From: Hemerocallis citrina
Taxonomy: Eukaryota > Streptophyta > Magnoliopsida > Asparagales > Asphodelaceae
Reading direction: 5' to 3'
Length of the DNA stretch: 64,000 nt
Assembly: GCA_017893485.1 (NCBI GenBank)
Contig: CM030362.1
Location: 38,782,984 to 38,846,983, forward strand
Position numbers and translations under genes: made by a program. A model generated the notes under the pieces. The model was not told where the DNA came from, searched no databases, and saw nothing but the letters and a program-made list of their open reading frames with translations. This document shows positions 44,022 through 55,561 of the stretch, piece after piece (the stretch's first letter is position 1; the number at the start of each line of letters is the position of its first letter).

Positions 44022-45041
44022 GCAGCCATACCAATATTTCCTTTTTTAAAAAAAATTTAAATACCTGATATAATTTATTTGTTTGAAATTTTTGATAAAA
44101 TGTGCGTGGGCTCTTAAAAACTACTCCATGTCTCGAGTAGGTAGTGCAAGCAGAGAGTACTGAGCACAGATCTTGGATGGAGAGTTTTAAAGATTATTAA
44201 GGACGATTTTGTTATGAAGTTGAGTAATGATGGAGGAAATGATTATGCGATGATGTGTTAGATTAAGTTAAAGGGTTTGATGAGCTGGTGAAGCAACACT
44301 GAAATGAATGTGACACTCAAACACTACTGTCTACAATCAATTGAAGTTACAAATTACCTTGCATACTTACTAACGACTTTCACAAGATATTCACCTGTAC
44401 AAAACTGTCTTAAGTCAGAATTGTGGGTTAAATGAAACGAAGGATTTTCAATTTACGGTCATCCTCTTCCTTGATTGATGTTGCAAATCTAAGAGAAGAA
44501 AGGAAATGAGGCCGAAAAGGTAGACTAAATTTAATAACGTAACTATTGCAGAATGTTCAACACAACTCGAAGTCTTTGAAATGAATGGACGATCTTACCC
44601 ATTCTTGATAGTTGATAGTGATTTTTCAATGGATTATTTATCTTAGATTCTTTTAGCCAAAATTTCACTTTCTGATGTAACGACCTCCATCGTTAAAATT
44701 TTAAAGTAATTATTTGCCAAAGATTGATTCATTCTGTTGACTGCAATACCAAATTCTGAGCGAGCGACATTCGAATCTATTCTAGTGATTGTAGGTGCCA
44801 GAAGTTAAAGATACCATTGATTAAGACATCATGCAAATTGCTCGGGTGAGTGACCCACGATGGAGATTGCTGCGGCCATAACTACATGGTATGTCAATTT
44901 TGTAGATTAATTAAAATCATTTGCATCATTAAATTTAATTAATTTATATAATAATGTTATAGTGATGCTACATTGAGGTTGCTTTTTTTGACTAGTCTTA
45001 TTTCAGAAGAATCAAATATAACAAATATCGGTTTTTTTTTG
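44022..45041. other. Spacer, nothing recognised
   Basis: No coding region, array or element end is supported. Confidence 0.4.
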
Positions 45042-45322
45042 TCTATGCATGATTTTTTTTTTTTTTAATTTTTTTTTAAGGTAAAAGGTGGAATAAAGCC
45101 ACCCTGTTTTATTAATAAGCAGTTAATAAAACAACCCCGGTGTACCGGGAAGGATACAAAAGTACAAAACAGGAAAGATAAAACAGTGCAGGAAATAAAA
45201 CATAAGCTCCCAACAAAACCCTGGAGGGTGGGTCAAATCCTCCAACCAAAACCAAGAACCACAAGCATAATAGGTCAAGACCAAACTAGCATAGAGAACA
45301 GCTACTGAGACGGCTCCACCCC

Positions 45323-48300
45323 TCAGTCCAGTGTCGGTCTGAACTCTACCTCCTCATCATCAAAGTCCTCCACGTGGAAGACTCTGGCAATCCTCCCTCT
45401 CGTTCCTGTGGCGGCAGCTGTAACCCAAAAAGAAATAAGATGCATGATATGAGTAAGGTTACCAGAAATAGTATTACATGAAGCACGAAAATAAAAGGTA
45501 TTTCTGTCTAGCCATAATACCCATGTAGTTGCCGCAATGGCAATGTACCACGCATCCTTCATTTCATGGCGAATCGAGGTAAATTTGGGACCGATCCATA
45601 GATCCTCGTATTCATTGGGGTAGTCACTTGTACCTAGGGCTCTTAACACCTCCACCATAGTCGCCTTGCTCCTTGTGCAGTGAATAAAAAGGTGGTTCAG
45701 AGTCTCCGTATATATGTTACAGAACACACAGTCCGTCGCAATCTGGGGTTGTCTTTTGGCCAGGTTCTCCCTTGTGAGGATTGCATTATTGAGCACCAGC
45801 CAGAGGAAGACTCTGACCTGCAGTGGTGTTTTCGCCTTCCACAACACTTGTGCCCAGCTGGGCCGGCATCCCCGAAAGTGAATGCGGTGGGACAGGGATC
45901 TGACCGTGAAAGTTCCCTTGGCCTCTAATCCCCATCGCATCTGATCTGGGCCTTGGGCGCACACCGTCCCGGTCCATATAATGTGTGTTTGCAGTTCTAG
46001 CAGTTGCTGCTGTAATGCTGGGTTCAGAGTTCTTCGGAATGTCGGCCTCCACTTTCCTCTCTTCCAGGTCTCTGCCACAGAGATATTAGGCCGATTCGTT
46101 TTGTCAAACAACTCTGGGAAAGTTTCTTTCAATGTATGAGCGCTACACCACTTATCCCACCAAAATCTGGTGGACCGTCCATTTCCAATAGTCGACATAA
46201 CTGCTGACATGAACGGTCCACTCGCTTTGGCAACTCCTTTCCAAAACCGGGAGACCTTCGCCCCTACTCGAAAGCCCAGGCTTCTCGTGCCTTTTTTCCG
46301 TAGGTATGGTTGAATAAAATCCTGCCAGCCTTCCCCACTGTGGTGGAATATCTTCCACCACCATTTTTCCAAGAGGGCAAGGTTCATATCCCTAAGGTCG
46401 ATGATGCCTAGTCCTCCATGCTTTTTCTTCATGCAGGCAATATTCCATTTGATGAGGTGGTAACATCCCCTATTCGAGTCCGCTCTTTTACAAAGGAATC
46501 TTTTTCTGATTCGGTCAATCCTTTGGATAACCCATTTTGGAAGCTCAAAGAAAGACATGTAGTAAATGGGCAGATTAGACAGAACTGAGTTAATGAGTAT
46601 TACTCTGTCCCCTAGTGACAGTGATTTTCCTTTCCAACCAGACAGTCTGTCCTCCACCCTATCTATTATCGGCAACAAATCTGACTTAGTGAGTTTCCCT
46701 GGTCTGAGTGGGAGCCCTAAATATTTGATTGGGAACTCATTCATCATATAGTTAAGTATATTGGCGTGTTCCTGAGCTTCTTCATCATAAAGAGAAATGG
46801 GGGTCAGTGCACTCTTGTGGAAGTCTATCCTGAGCCTTGACCAGGCTTCAAAACAGTAGAGGGCCCCTTTAAAGCAGACAGTTTCTGATCTGGTCTCATT
46901 TCCAAACAGTAGGGTGTCATCAGCATACTGGACGATCGTGCACCTTTGACTGGAAGTGATGTTGGCCACTGGCTTAATCCAACATTTTCTTCGACAATTT
47001 TCAAGCATTCCCCTTAGCACATCTGCTACAATAGTGAATAATAGTGGGGATAGCGGATCCCCTTGTCGGAGTCCCTTCTTGCAGGGAAACGCTGGGCCTG
47101 GCCGCCCATTCACTGATATTGCCGTCTTACTAGTCTGTAAACATTGTCTGATCCATCTAATTCATTTGTCCCCAAATCCTCTCCCTCTAAGAGCTTCCAG
47201 CACACACTCCCAGTCAACGGAGTCGTATGCTTTCTCAAAATCCAATTTTAGAAGGAAGTTCTTCGAATTGCTCGTATGGCAGTGGTGGATAACTTGCTCA
47301 GCAGTGGCCATACAATCCAGGATACATCTGCCCCTAATGAAGCCTATCTGGGTTTTACTGATTCTAGTATCCATAATACTTTCCAGGAGGATGGCCAGGA
47401 CCTTTGTGATGATCTTCGCCGAGCAATTAATGAGGCTAATTGGTCGGAAATCCCCCACGTGCTTAGCTTTCTCCCGTTTGGGTATCAGGACAACTTCTGC
47501 AAAATTGAACATGCCCAATCTGAGATTGTTATGGAAGAATTCCTCCATCAGCGCCATAATGTCCTCTTTAATTTCTTTCCAGAACACTTGGAAGAACATC
47601 ATTGGGAAGCCGTCGGGGCCAGGAGACTTGTCTGAGCCTATTTGGTTAATGGCCTTCTTCACTTCCATTTCCGAGAACGGTTCCTCCAAATTAGCGAGAG
47701 TTTGTGCTGAGTCATTATGGTAAGCCTGCCAGTAATCCTCCCTCAAAGGGATCCTGAAATCATTCTTCCTTCCAAAGAGGCCTTTGTAGTAATTCTGAAA
47801 AGTTGTAGCAATCATCTTTTCATCATGCAATGTTCCCGACTCCGTCTGAATTGAAAGGACGAGGTTGGATCTGCGTCTAGCGCTTGCCCCCCGGTGAAAG
47901 TAGGCCGTATTCGCGTCTCCCTCTTTAAGCCACGAAATTCTTGACCTTTGCTGCCATTTGATCTCTTCCAATTTATAAAGGTTGGCGACATTTTTCCGGA
48001 GATCTAGAAGCTTGTTTCTTTCTTCTTGTGACAAGACTCTCATCTCTTCCGCCCTTTCAAGCTCATCGATTCCTTCCAATAGGGAGTCTTTTGAACTCCA
48101 GATGGTCGAGAACCTAGAGCGGTTCCATCTTTGCAGCCGCTTCCTTAATCTGCGAAGCTTTTCACACCATCGGGATGTCGTGTCCCTGCCTAAAGTAAGG
48201 AGCGCCCAATTTTCCATCACCAAGTGATGAAATCCCTGAATTTCCAGCCATGCCTTCTCGAATCTGAATTTTCGTACTTTCTGCGCTCCATGAACCCCCA

Positions 48301-48990
48301 CATCGAGAAGGATCGGGGTGTGATCTGATGTTGGTCTAGGGATCGATCGAGCTGTAGCTAATGGGAACTTAGCTTCCCAATCCATCGAAACAAGTATCCT
48401 GTCCAACTTGGCCATAATCGGAGCCGCTTGCATATTTGACCATGTGAATAGTCTGTCATTATTGGGATATCTATCAGCTCTAGTTCCATTATCACCTTAT
48501 TGAACTCTTATCTGTGTTTATCGCTGGAGCTTCTTCCCTTGTGCTCAAAAACAAATCTGGTGATGTTGAAGTCCCCTCCCCCCACAATCCAAGCTCCAGA
48601 CCAACGCTGTCGGATATTGACAAGCTCTTGCTAGAACGCCTCTCGTTCTGAAGCCACATTCGGTCCGTAAACTACAGTCACCATCTGTACCCAGTCATCG
48701 GACCTTCGTTTCAGTCGGGTGGTCAAGGAGAACGTTCCACTGACTACCTCAATGCAGGTGAGAATAGCCGAGTTGAACCCAATAGCAATTCCTCCAGAGG
48801 CTCCCGCTGATGGGCGTAACACCCATTCCCTGATTCTGTTTCCCCCGATTCTATTGAGCTTGAGTCCGTGCTAGAGTTTGGTCTCCTGCAGCCCTACCAC
48901 ATCCGCCTTGGAATTATTAATAACGTCCCTGACCATACCTCTCTTCCCTATATCCCCCAGCCCCCTAACATTCCAGAATAGTGTATTCAT
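45323..48990 (-). pseudogene. LINE ORF2 (endonuclease, RT, zf-RVT), nearly intact
   Basis: ATG 48990 opens MNTLFWNVRGLGDIGKRGMV, the apurinic-type endonuclease start, with VVGLQETKL, GGIAIGFNSAILTC, WIVGGGDFN and SDHTPILLDVGV. RT follows (SDKSPGPDGFPMMFFQVFW, VVLIPKREKAKHVGDFRPIS, KKGLRQGDPLSPLLF, VQYADDTLLFGN with an intact YADD), then KSLSLGDRVILINSVLSNLP and the zf-RVT region (CVFCNIYTETLNHLFIHC). The C-terminus ends at 45323. Breaks are two TAG codons in the endonuclease region (near 48870 and 48631), a frameshift between about 48600 and 48433, and one TGA at 47160-47162. From 48433 to 45323 only that one TGA interrupts the frame. The product would nick DNA and reverse-transcribe LINE RNA at the nick. 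Confidence 0.92.
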
Positions 48991-49115
48991 TTGGATACTG
49001 TGTCAGCGGTAATCGTTGGCGTGAGTGCGGAGCCGGCTGCATCCTCGGGGATGTCTGCCGCCCCAGTGCTATCTCCATGCACATTCTCAACACAGGTCTT
49101 AACCCGTTCAGTTTC

Positions 49116-52100
49116 CTAATCCCTAATTTTGTTGAGTAGTAAGACATTACGTTCAGTGTCCCATACCTCTAACCCACATGTTTCAGCTAGGAAAAAAACT
49201 TCAGAATCTGACATGTAATTTAAAATTGATGCTAAAAAACTTGTTGTACCTCCGTTGGCGAATTTAGCAGCCTTGGCTGCCGCCGCAACCTCAAGATAGT
49301 CATCCAAGGACTCCACATGAGCCCTCTTGGGCGTTCGGTGAACTCTTAACCCAACCGTCCTATGTGATGTACCAGAACTATCTCCGGGTGCAGATTCTGG
49401 AAGTGTGGATAGTACCATCTCAGGCGATAACTGCCTCTGAGTGTTAGCAATGAACTCGAGATCTTCTGACCCCTCATCTGTAAATGTGAATTCTTCGTCA
49501 AGATTAATCTGCCCTTCCTGGTCCTCCTCACTATCTGATTGTTGAATTTCCTGATGTAGGGTTGGCACTCTTATCACAAACTCCTCATTGAGCCCACAGA
49601 TTGACGAGTCAGTAGTCATAGTGTTGTTCTCCGTTGCGGTCCCCTCAGTGGGCCCGCTGTCAGTCTGGTAATGTATCTGATTGTTCAATATTTTATAATG
49701 GCTAGTCTCAGAGATCATATGCTGTTTATTAGACCCCACATTAGGCCCATTAACATTACTAAATAGTGGACACCCCGGCCCAACACCGCCAAAAGCGGGA
49801 TAAGGGTCCACTCCTCCACGGTATATCCTACCACTACCCTCGATAATCCCCCCCCCCCGCTTCGTAAATCGAAGCGGTATCAGTACCGCATGCGCCAGCT
49901 GGCAGCGCAGGATTGGAGGGGCCATCGGTGGGTTCAGAGATCTCTTGGATCAATACGGAAGGCGTTAAATTCGAAGACGGGGTATTTCCTTCTACCTCCA
50001 GCACTTTACCCCTTTCAACTGCTCCGTTGTTTTCCTTACTCAAAACAGCTATGCTACCCACCCCTTCAACGTTAATTTCACTCGCCATGGTATGCTTTTC
50101 GCTGTGGTTGAGCAGGCCCTTCGTCGCTTTTTCCAACAACGCCTCTGCCTCTTGACCCCCCTGCTCAGAAGATTTTCCATCTGCTTCATTGGCTTCTTGC
50201 GCTTCATTCCCACTAATGGGTACCCTCTCTTCTTGAGCGGCAGAGTCCTCTACCTGCCCGTTCTCTTTTGCTCTGCCACCTCTGCGATCTAGCAGCTCAA
50301 AGCTCGTCGCTTTTCCTAAAGGGGGCTCTGTCGCATGTCGCCCCTGACTCAAAGAAGCCATCTTTTTCACCTCTGGTGCTTTCCAAACTTTCTCTACCCA
50401 CTCTTTGGTAGTATGCACTTTCTTGCTCCCCAAGCTGGCTACGTCTCCCAACCGTTCATGTGCCAAGGCGTGCTTGCTGTACAGGGGTTGGATTATAACA
50501 CTTTTGGGGGCTGCCACCCCTGTCCTCCCTCTGTGCGCACCCATATGATCCTCCTCGTTTGCATGCATCGATAGAGTACTTTGCTGCAGATGATTGCCAT
50601 TTTGGGGGACCTGCTCCTTCCCCTTTTTCTGAAGAGCCTCTGATTCGGTGGAGTTTACCACATCTGGAAGTTGGACTTCTATGCCATTGGATCCCTTGAT
50701 CATGCTTCGCGCTTGTCCATCAGCATCCCGCCCAGATCCCAGCCGTTCTGATCGCTCCGCCGTATCCTGACGGCGAGCTTCCATCTCTCTCGCAGCCTTG
50801 ATCACCTCGCGATGGGCTCGTTCACTTCGTGAGTCCCGTCAATGGTTAGATCCCATGTAGGTGATGCCACTTGCTTGTAGCTCCGACCATCTCTGAGAGA
50901 GGATGTAGGCAAAGGGGAAGTGATGGAGGCGGGGGCCGTCTCCCTATCTACGCGCTTGTCGAGGACAAATCGTAGGAGATAGGACTCCTCAAAGGAGTAG
51001 ACCTTGGTAAATCTAGGCATTGAAGTGATGTCACTACTTCTGATCAATACCCTAGCCGAAACTATCTCCGACCGACGCACTGTTTTCTCATCAACTTCTT
51101 CCACAGTGCCGAAGTCTGATACAATCTCCTGCAAGGCTTCTCTTTTCCAAAAATGCAACGGAATGTTGTGGATCCACACCCAGTAGCTCTCCCCCTGTGG
51201 TCGCTCAGCCCCAAAGCTCGGTGACCAGGTTTGAAAGTTCATCGTGAAGTGTCCAAAGTCCACCGTTGGCATTCCAGTAATCTCTATCAACTTTTACGGC
51301 GATGGAAAGGAGATTAAAAACTGGAAGGGAGACATCCTCTTGGCCACCCAGTCACGGTGCACTCTCAAAGGCCAAGTAGTGTTCAATGCTTGGAGAACAT
51401 GAGCCTCCGATGGCCGCCCCTTTGTCACCCGTGCCACCGCGCACCACTGCCTGAGCCACTTTTCTTCATTCTTAATAGTCGCTAAGCTCTGGGCAAGTTT
51501 AATCGTAGCTGGGTTGTCCGGTGACTTTTCCCTGTGAACTCGCCGTTGTTCGTCTTCATTGGAGGAAACTACATTGGTGTAGTTGTAGGACATGTGTCCC
51601 CACATCATACACCTAAGGCATCTCACCTCTTTGGTGCATTCCGTTCGAAAGTGTCCCAACTCCCCACAGTTGAAACACGGCGCCGGTTTGCGCTTACCTT
51701 TTCTGTGGTTTTTTTTGTTTTCTTGTAATGTTGGTATTGGGGAGTTGGATTTTCTTTTCCCCTTGCGCTTGATCTCCTGCCATTTCTCTGACCCTTCTTC
51801 AATCGGGGGTGGTCCCTCGTCCTCATGATGGTCCCTGCTTGGTCCCCTTCTTTGGGCCCATACAGCGGAGGACCTAGGGGGTTCGAGGACCACCTCTCTT
51901 TGCGGAGGTAGGATGGGGTTGTGGGGAGGGGGGAAGTGCGGGGTTGGAAGTGGGTCTTCATGTTGGGTTCCATTGTGGTTGCCTTTGGCTAAGGGTTGTG
52001 TTGCAAGGCCTGTGCAGGCGGGTTGTTTGGTTGGTTGCTGGGTTTCATTGGATGAGGGATGTCGGGGGGTGGGGGGCTGTGGTGGTATGCAGAGGTACTG

Positions 52101-52570
52101 GGGTGCGCAACCATGGCTGGCTGCAGTTGTTGCTGCCTCTGCTCTCTGTTTTGGTGGTTGCGGTGAGTCTCTTTGGCAATCTCTCTCTCGTTGTGATAAT
52201 TGTGGTTTTGGTGAGGGAATTTTTGATGGGTATCTCTGTAGTAATTGCTGTGGTAGCTCTGTCTATGACCTCCTTTGGAATGTCGCTCAACCTGTCGTGT
52301 TTGAGAGAAACGATGGATCATAGTGGGGTTACTGTTATGCCCATGGTGGCTTGTAGTAGGACCCAATCTATGGGCCCTTTCTCTCGAAACTTGCTCCTGA
52401 AGGCGATGATGATCGTCGCTACTCCTTTGATGTCGCAGTGGTGCACTTCGGTGTGCCTGCGGCGGAGTACGCGAATGGCTGAGCCTAGGAGGCTCCACGT
52501 CAAGGGAGGGTGGGTTCAAAGGTGCGGGGATGGTGGTGAAGTTGGTGAAGTGGTGGGGTGCGGCCATCAA
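49116..52570 (-). pseudogene. LINE ORF1 (zinc knuckles, DUF4283-like), frameshifted
   Basis: The reading passes through several frames. From ATG 52570 there is a His/Gln/Pro-rich N-terminus with a stop at 51989. Then PPIEEGSEKWQEIKRKGKRK and the zinc knuckles CFNCGELGHFRTEC and CLRCMMWGHMSYNY (last Cys replaced) follow, and after a stop at 51294 WSPSFGAERPQGESYWVWIH and VEEVDEKTVRRSEIVSARVL. A long Glu/Ala-rich C-terminal region (50805-49834) continues after a frameshift at the C9-10 run near 49850 to 49116 (ESLDDYLEVAAAAKAAKFAN). The chosen start is only the first ATG of that open stretch. The product would bind LINE RNA. Confidence 0.8.
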
Positions 52571-52970
52571 AGTGGCATGGTCTGCATAGGGGGTGGAGGG
52601 GGAGGTTGGGGTGGGGGTGTGGGTGGCGAGTGTCGGACCCCCTCATTGGGCCCGCACCCACTCAACTCCAATTCTGATAACATGGGAGAGCCTAGCCGGT
52701 GTTCCGCTCTGACTTGTTGAAGAGAAGTTCTCACTGTGTGAACAAAGCTAGGTTAGGGTTTTTGGAGAGGAGAGAAGATGAGGAAGAAGAAGGTGAGGAA
52801 GGGTAACGAGCTAAGTTGCTAATGAGGGTGTAGGAGGAGAGCCGGGGGAAGACGAAGACAAAGGGAAGGATAGGTTATTGGCTTTTGCCGCCGGCCGGAG
52901 GTGAAGGAGGGAAGAAGAGGGGAGTTGGTAGGAGCTCACATAAGAGAGAGATGATGTTATCTATGCATGA

Positions 52971-53704
52971 AACTCTTGTGCAGTTCGAAAACAACATTGT
53001 GTCTCAAATTTTTAATAATATTATGAAACTTATTCAATGTACAAGTCTTTATTCTGATTAGTGGGGTTACTCTCAATAAAAATCTTAATTGTCATATTTC
53101 GACCTCAGTGTGATGGAGACTGACGGTAGTCAAACTTTAAGACATGGAGTATTAAATAAGAATAATGATTGATCCACTGTCAATTTAACTTTATTTCTCT
53201 TTGCTATTTTATTTTAGATGGCACAGTTCAATAGGTGGAGGAAGAAAGAAAAGATGGAAGAAACTCTTCACTAGAACTCTGTCATCTAAAGCAGTGAAAA
53301 AATGGATAATGAAATTGATAATGGACGAAGTATTAGTCATTAAATAATGATCTTACCTTTCATAAATAACCTAGACGACACGACACGACACATAAACTTA
53401 ATTAACTTATGTTGATTGTTTAGTTATCCTATTGGTTGGTTTAGCTGCAAAGATGAGATATTCTGCATATTCGTTTCAGTTAGTTATTGTTTATTACAAA
53501 TTGTGGATCACATCTTTAATTTATTGTTTTATGAATATATTATTGGGTGATGAGTGGTTGCAATAATTCAATAAATTTACCAATATCTCCTTTCACATGA
53601 TTTAAACTAAAAATAAGGGTTTTTGTTTAAAATTTAAATTTTACAATTTGATGTTAAAATGGTTAAGTGAAACGCCGTTAGTACAAGTCGCACGTGAGAA
53701 AAGG
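52971..53704. other. AT-rich spacer, nothing recognised
   Basis: A short ACACG repeat occurs near 53377-53393. No gene is supported. Confidence 0.4.
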
Positions 53705-53713
53705 CTCAAACGA

Positions 53714-54608
53714 GAAAATTTTGTCGTACTGACGACTTATTGAAAATGTTTGGCACTCTGACCCACTTTCAAAAATAATTAGCTAACTGACCTAATTTTG
53801 GACACGTCAGCAAAAACCGTTATTGAAAAAAAGGCATAGGTTGTTTACATGCCGTTTTTTCCAATAACGGCATTTATATTTAAAAAATGTCATGCCGTTA
53901 TTTGGAATAACGGCATACATTATTTTGTTTTTCGACGGCTTGTAGTCTCCATTTAGAAAAAAAATTTGCAAGTGTGAAAACCTTATAACAGATAAAATAA
54001 CGGCATTCTCAATACTGATGCCGTTATTTGAAATAACGGCATCAGTTATAATTTTTTTTATAACTATTTACTTATTATTCATCCTCTCTGTTTCCAAAAT
54101 TATAACTTATTATTCATCCTCTTTCGCAATAAGTTAATTTTTAAAAAAAAAAATTATAACCGATGCCGTTATTCCAAATAACGGCATCAGTTATAATTTT
54201 TTTAAAAAAAAATAACTTATTATTCATCCTCTCTGTTTCCAAACAACGGCAACAGTTCATTTATATATAACTAATGTCGTTATCTCCAATAACGGCATCA
54301 GTCATTCAAATACTGTTATTGGGGATAACAACATTATTTATAAGTTTTTTCACACTTAGAATTTTTTTAAAGTTAGAAGATTCACACTTATAAGAAAAAT
54401 ATACTGATGCTGTTATTCCAAATAACGGCATGATTAAAAAAATAAATAAATAGATGCCGTTATAACAGCACGTAAATAACCTATACAGTTATTTCTAATA
54501 ACGATTTATACTGACGTGTCCAAAACTGGATCAGGTCGCTAATTGTTTTCGGAAGTGGGTCAGATCCCCAAATATTTTCCAAAATTGGGTCAGCAGAGCA
54601 AAATTTTC
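53714..54608. mobile_element. MULE-type foldback element, 895 bp, filled with AATAACGGCAT palindromes
   Basis: The element ends are GAAAATTTTG and its exact inverse CAAAATTTTC, flanked by the perfect 9-bp TSD CTCAAACGA (53705-53713 and 54609-54617), the length typical of Mutator-like elements. Arms of about 115 bp match imperfectly (CTGACCCACTTTCAAAAATA, TTTTGGACACGTCAG). Between them, hairpins of the form TGCCGTTATT-n-AATAACGGCA occur near 53889, 54020, 54163 and, less perfectly, 53851, 54274 and 54409. There is no transposase. Confidence 0.88.
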
Positions 54609-54617
54609 CTCAAACGA

Positions 54618-54953
54618 AGGCAAACAGCACACGTGCCATCCCTGGTCCCCGTGTCCACATGTGACTGCCCACCTGTCAAATAACCAAATACGGTAACTGC
54701 AGCACGTGAATGTCTGTGATACTTGCCATTCCCAAAAGTAGTAAACAGGTGTCATTTCGAGACCTACGTGGGGGGCCCACAAAACCCAACGGCCCAGTCA
54801 CGGTACCATGCAATGCATGATGCAAAACTATACCCGGGTCCATTACGTATGGGGGCCGGACCACGTCATTTCATCCAGTGTCCTCCCAGATTTAAACGAA
54901 CTGAGCACGTTAAGTGAGTGGGTACATGCTAGTACAGTAGTACTGATGTGGTT
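54618..54953. other. Spacer, nothing recognised
   Basis: GC content is higher than in the preceding region and several ACGTG words occur (54632, 54704, 54769, 54864), as in many plant promoters. No gene can be attached to it. Confidence 0.3.
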
Positions 54954-55528
54954 TGTTTTTGAAAAACGTGTGGATGCACCAGGCGTGAGTTCTTACTCGA
55001 TCTGTATTAACGGGGAGACTCCTATGCAGACGACCCTTGACTGGACGAATGGTACTGAGGTAGGTGGTGTTGAGGTGAGGCTGATGCTCGGCTTGAATCT
55101 TTGGGGCTCGGATCCGAGGGTCTCGTGTACCTGCGACGGTCTCGGAACACCGGGGTTGGTCCCGGTGGCAGGCCCTCCGACGATCTAGTCAATCACTAAG
55201 GGAGAGTAACAGTAACTAGGGTTTGAGTGGAAAAGTTTTGATTATCTGAATCCAGGGGGAGGGTCTGGTATTTATAGGGGATGCCAACCGGGTCTGGGCC
55301 CGTTTGGGGCTGGGTCTGGACCCGGTTGCCTAAGTGGCTGAAGCGGTAGAAAACCGAGCGATATAGGGCTGACATGGCAGACGCCGGGGCGGTTTACGGG
55401 CTGACGTGGCAGAGGTCCGGGCGGTAGTCTGATGCTAACGTGGTAGATCCGGAGGATCAGGAAGAGCGCGTATCTTGAGGGGATCCTGTAGCCCTGGACG
55501 GGCCACGTTATTCTTGACCCATATCACA
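54954..55528 (-). mobile_element. 3' LTR of the right Tat element (575 bp)
   Basis: Read on the minus strand, the LTR starts TGTGATATGGGTCAAGAATA after a polypurine tract and ends CCACACGTTTTTCAAAAACA. The left Tat LTR ends similarly (CCACACGTTTCTCAG...AAACA). TATAAATACCAGACCC lies at about 55262-55281 on the minus strand. The stem-loop CACCGGG-GTTGGT-CCCGGTG (55148-55167) is perfect and matches the left LTR stem with a different loop. Confidence 0.82.
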
Positions 55529-55543
55529 TGCCCCACACTCCTG
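55529..55543 (-). other. Polypurine tract of the right Tat element
   Basis: CAGGAGTGTGGGGCA on the minus strand lies directly before the LTR start, as in the left element. Confidence 0.75.
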
Positions 55544-55561
55544 TAGGGCTGGATGAGCTAG

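Larger units (their letters stand above)
45053..52959 (-). mobile_element. Full-length L1-type LINE, 7.9 kb, 11-bp TSD
   Basis: The perfect TSD TCTATGCATGA lies at 45042-45052 and 52960-52970. The T-rich tract after the first copy is the poly(A) tail of a minus-strand insertion. The 5' UTR, ORF1 and ORF2 are all present, so the insertion was not 5'-truncated. Few breaks occur in ORF2, which points to a fairly recent event. Confidence 0.93.

Noticed and set aside
44150..44520. Possible degenerate gene between two LINEs.
   Set aside because: Short readable pieces only, no recognisable motif in any frame.
51944..52720. A 258-codon + strand frame, Trp/Gly/Val-rich.
   Set aside because: It is antisense to the LINE ORF1 N-terminal region, has no recognisable domain and lies inside a minus-strand element with proven borders.
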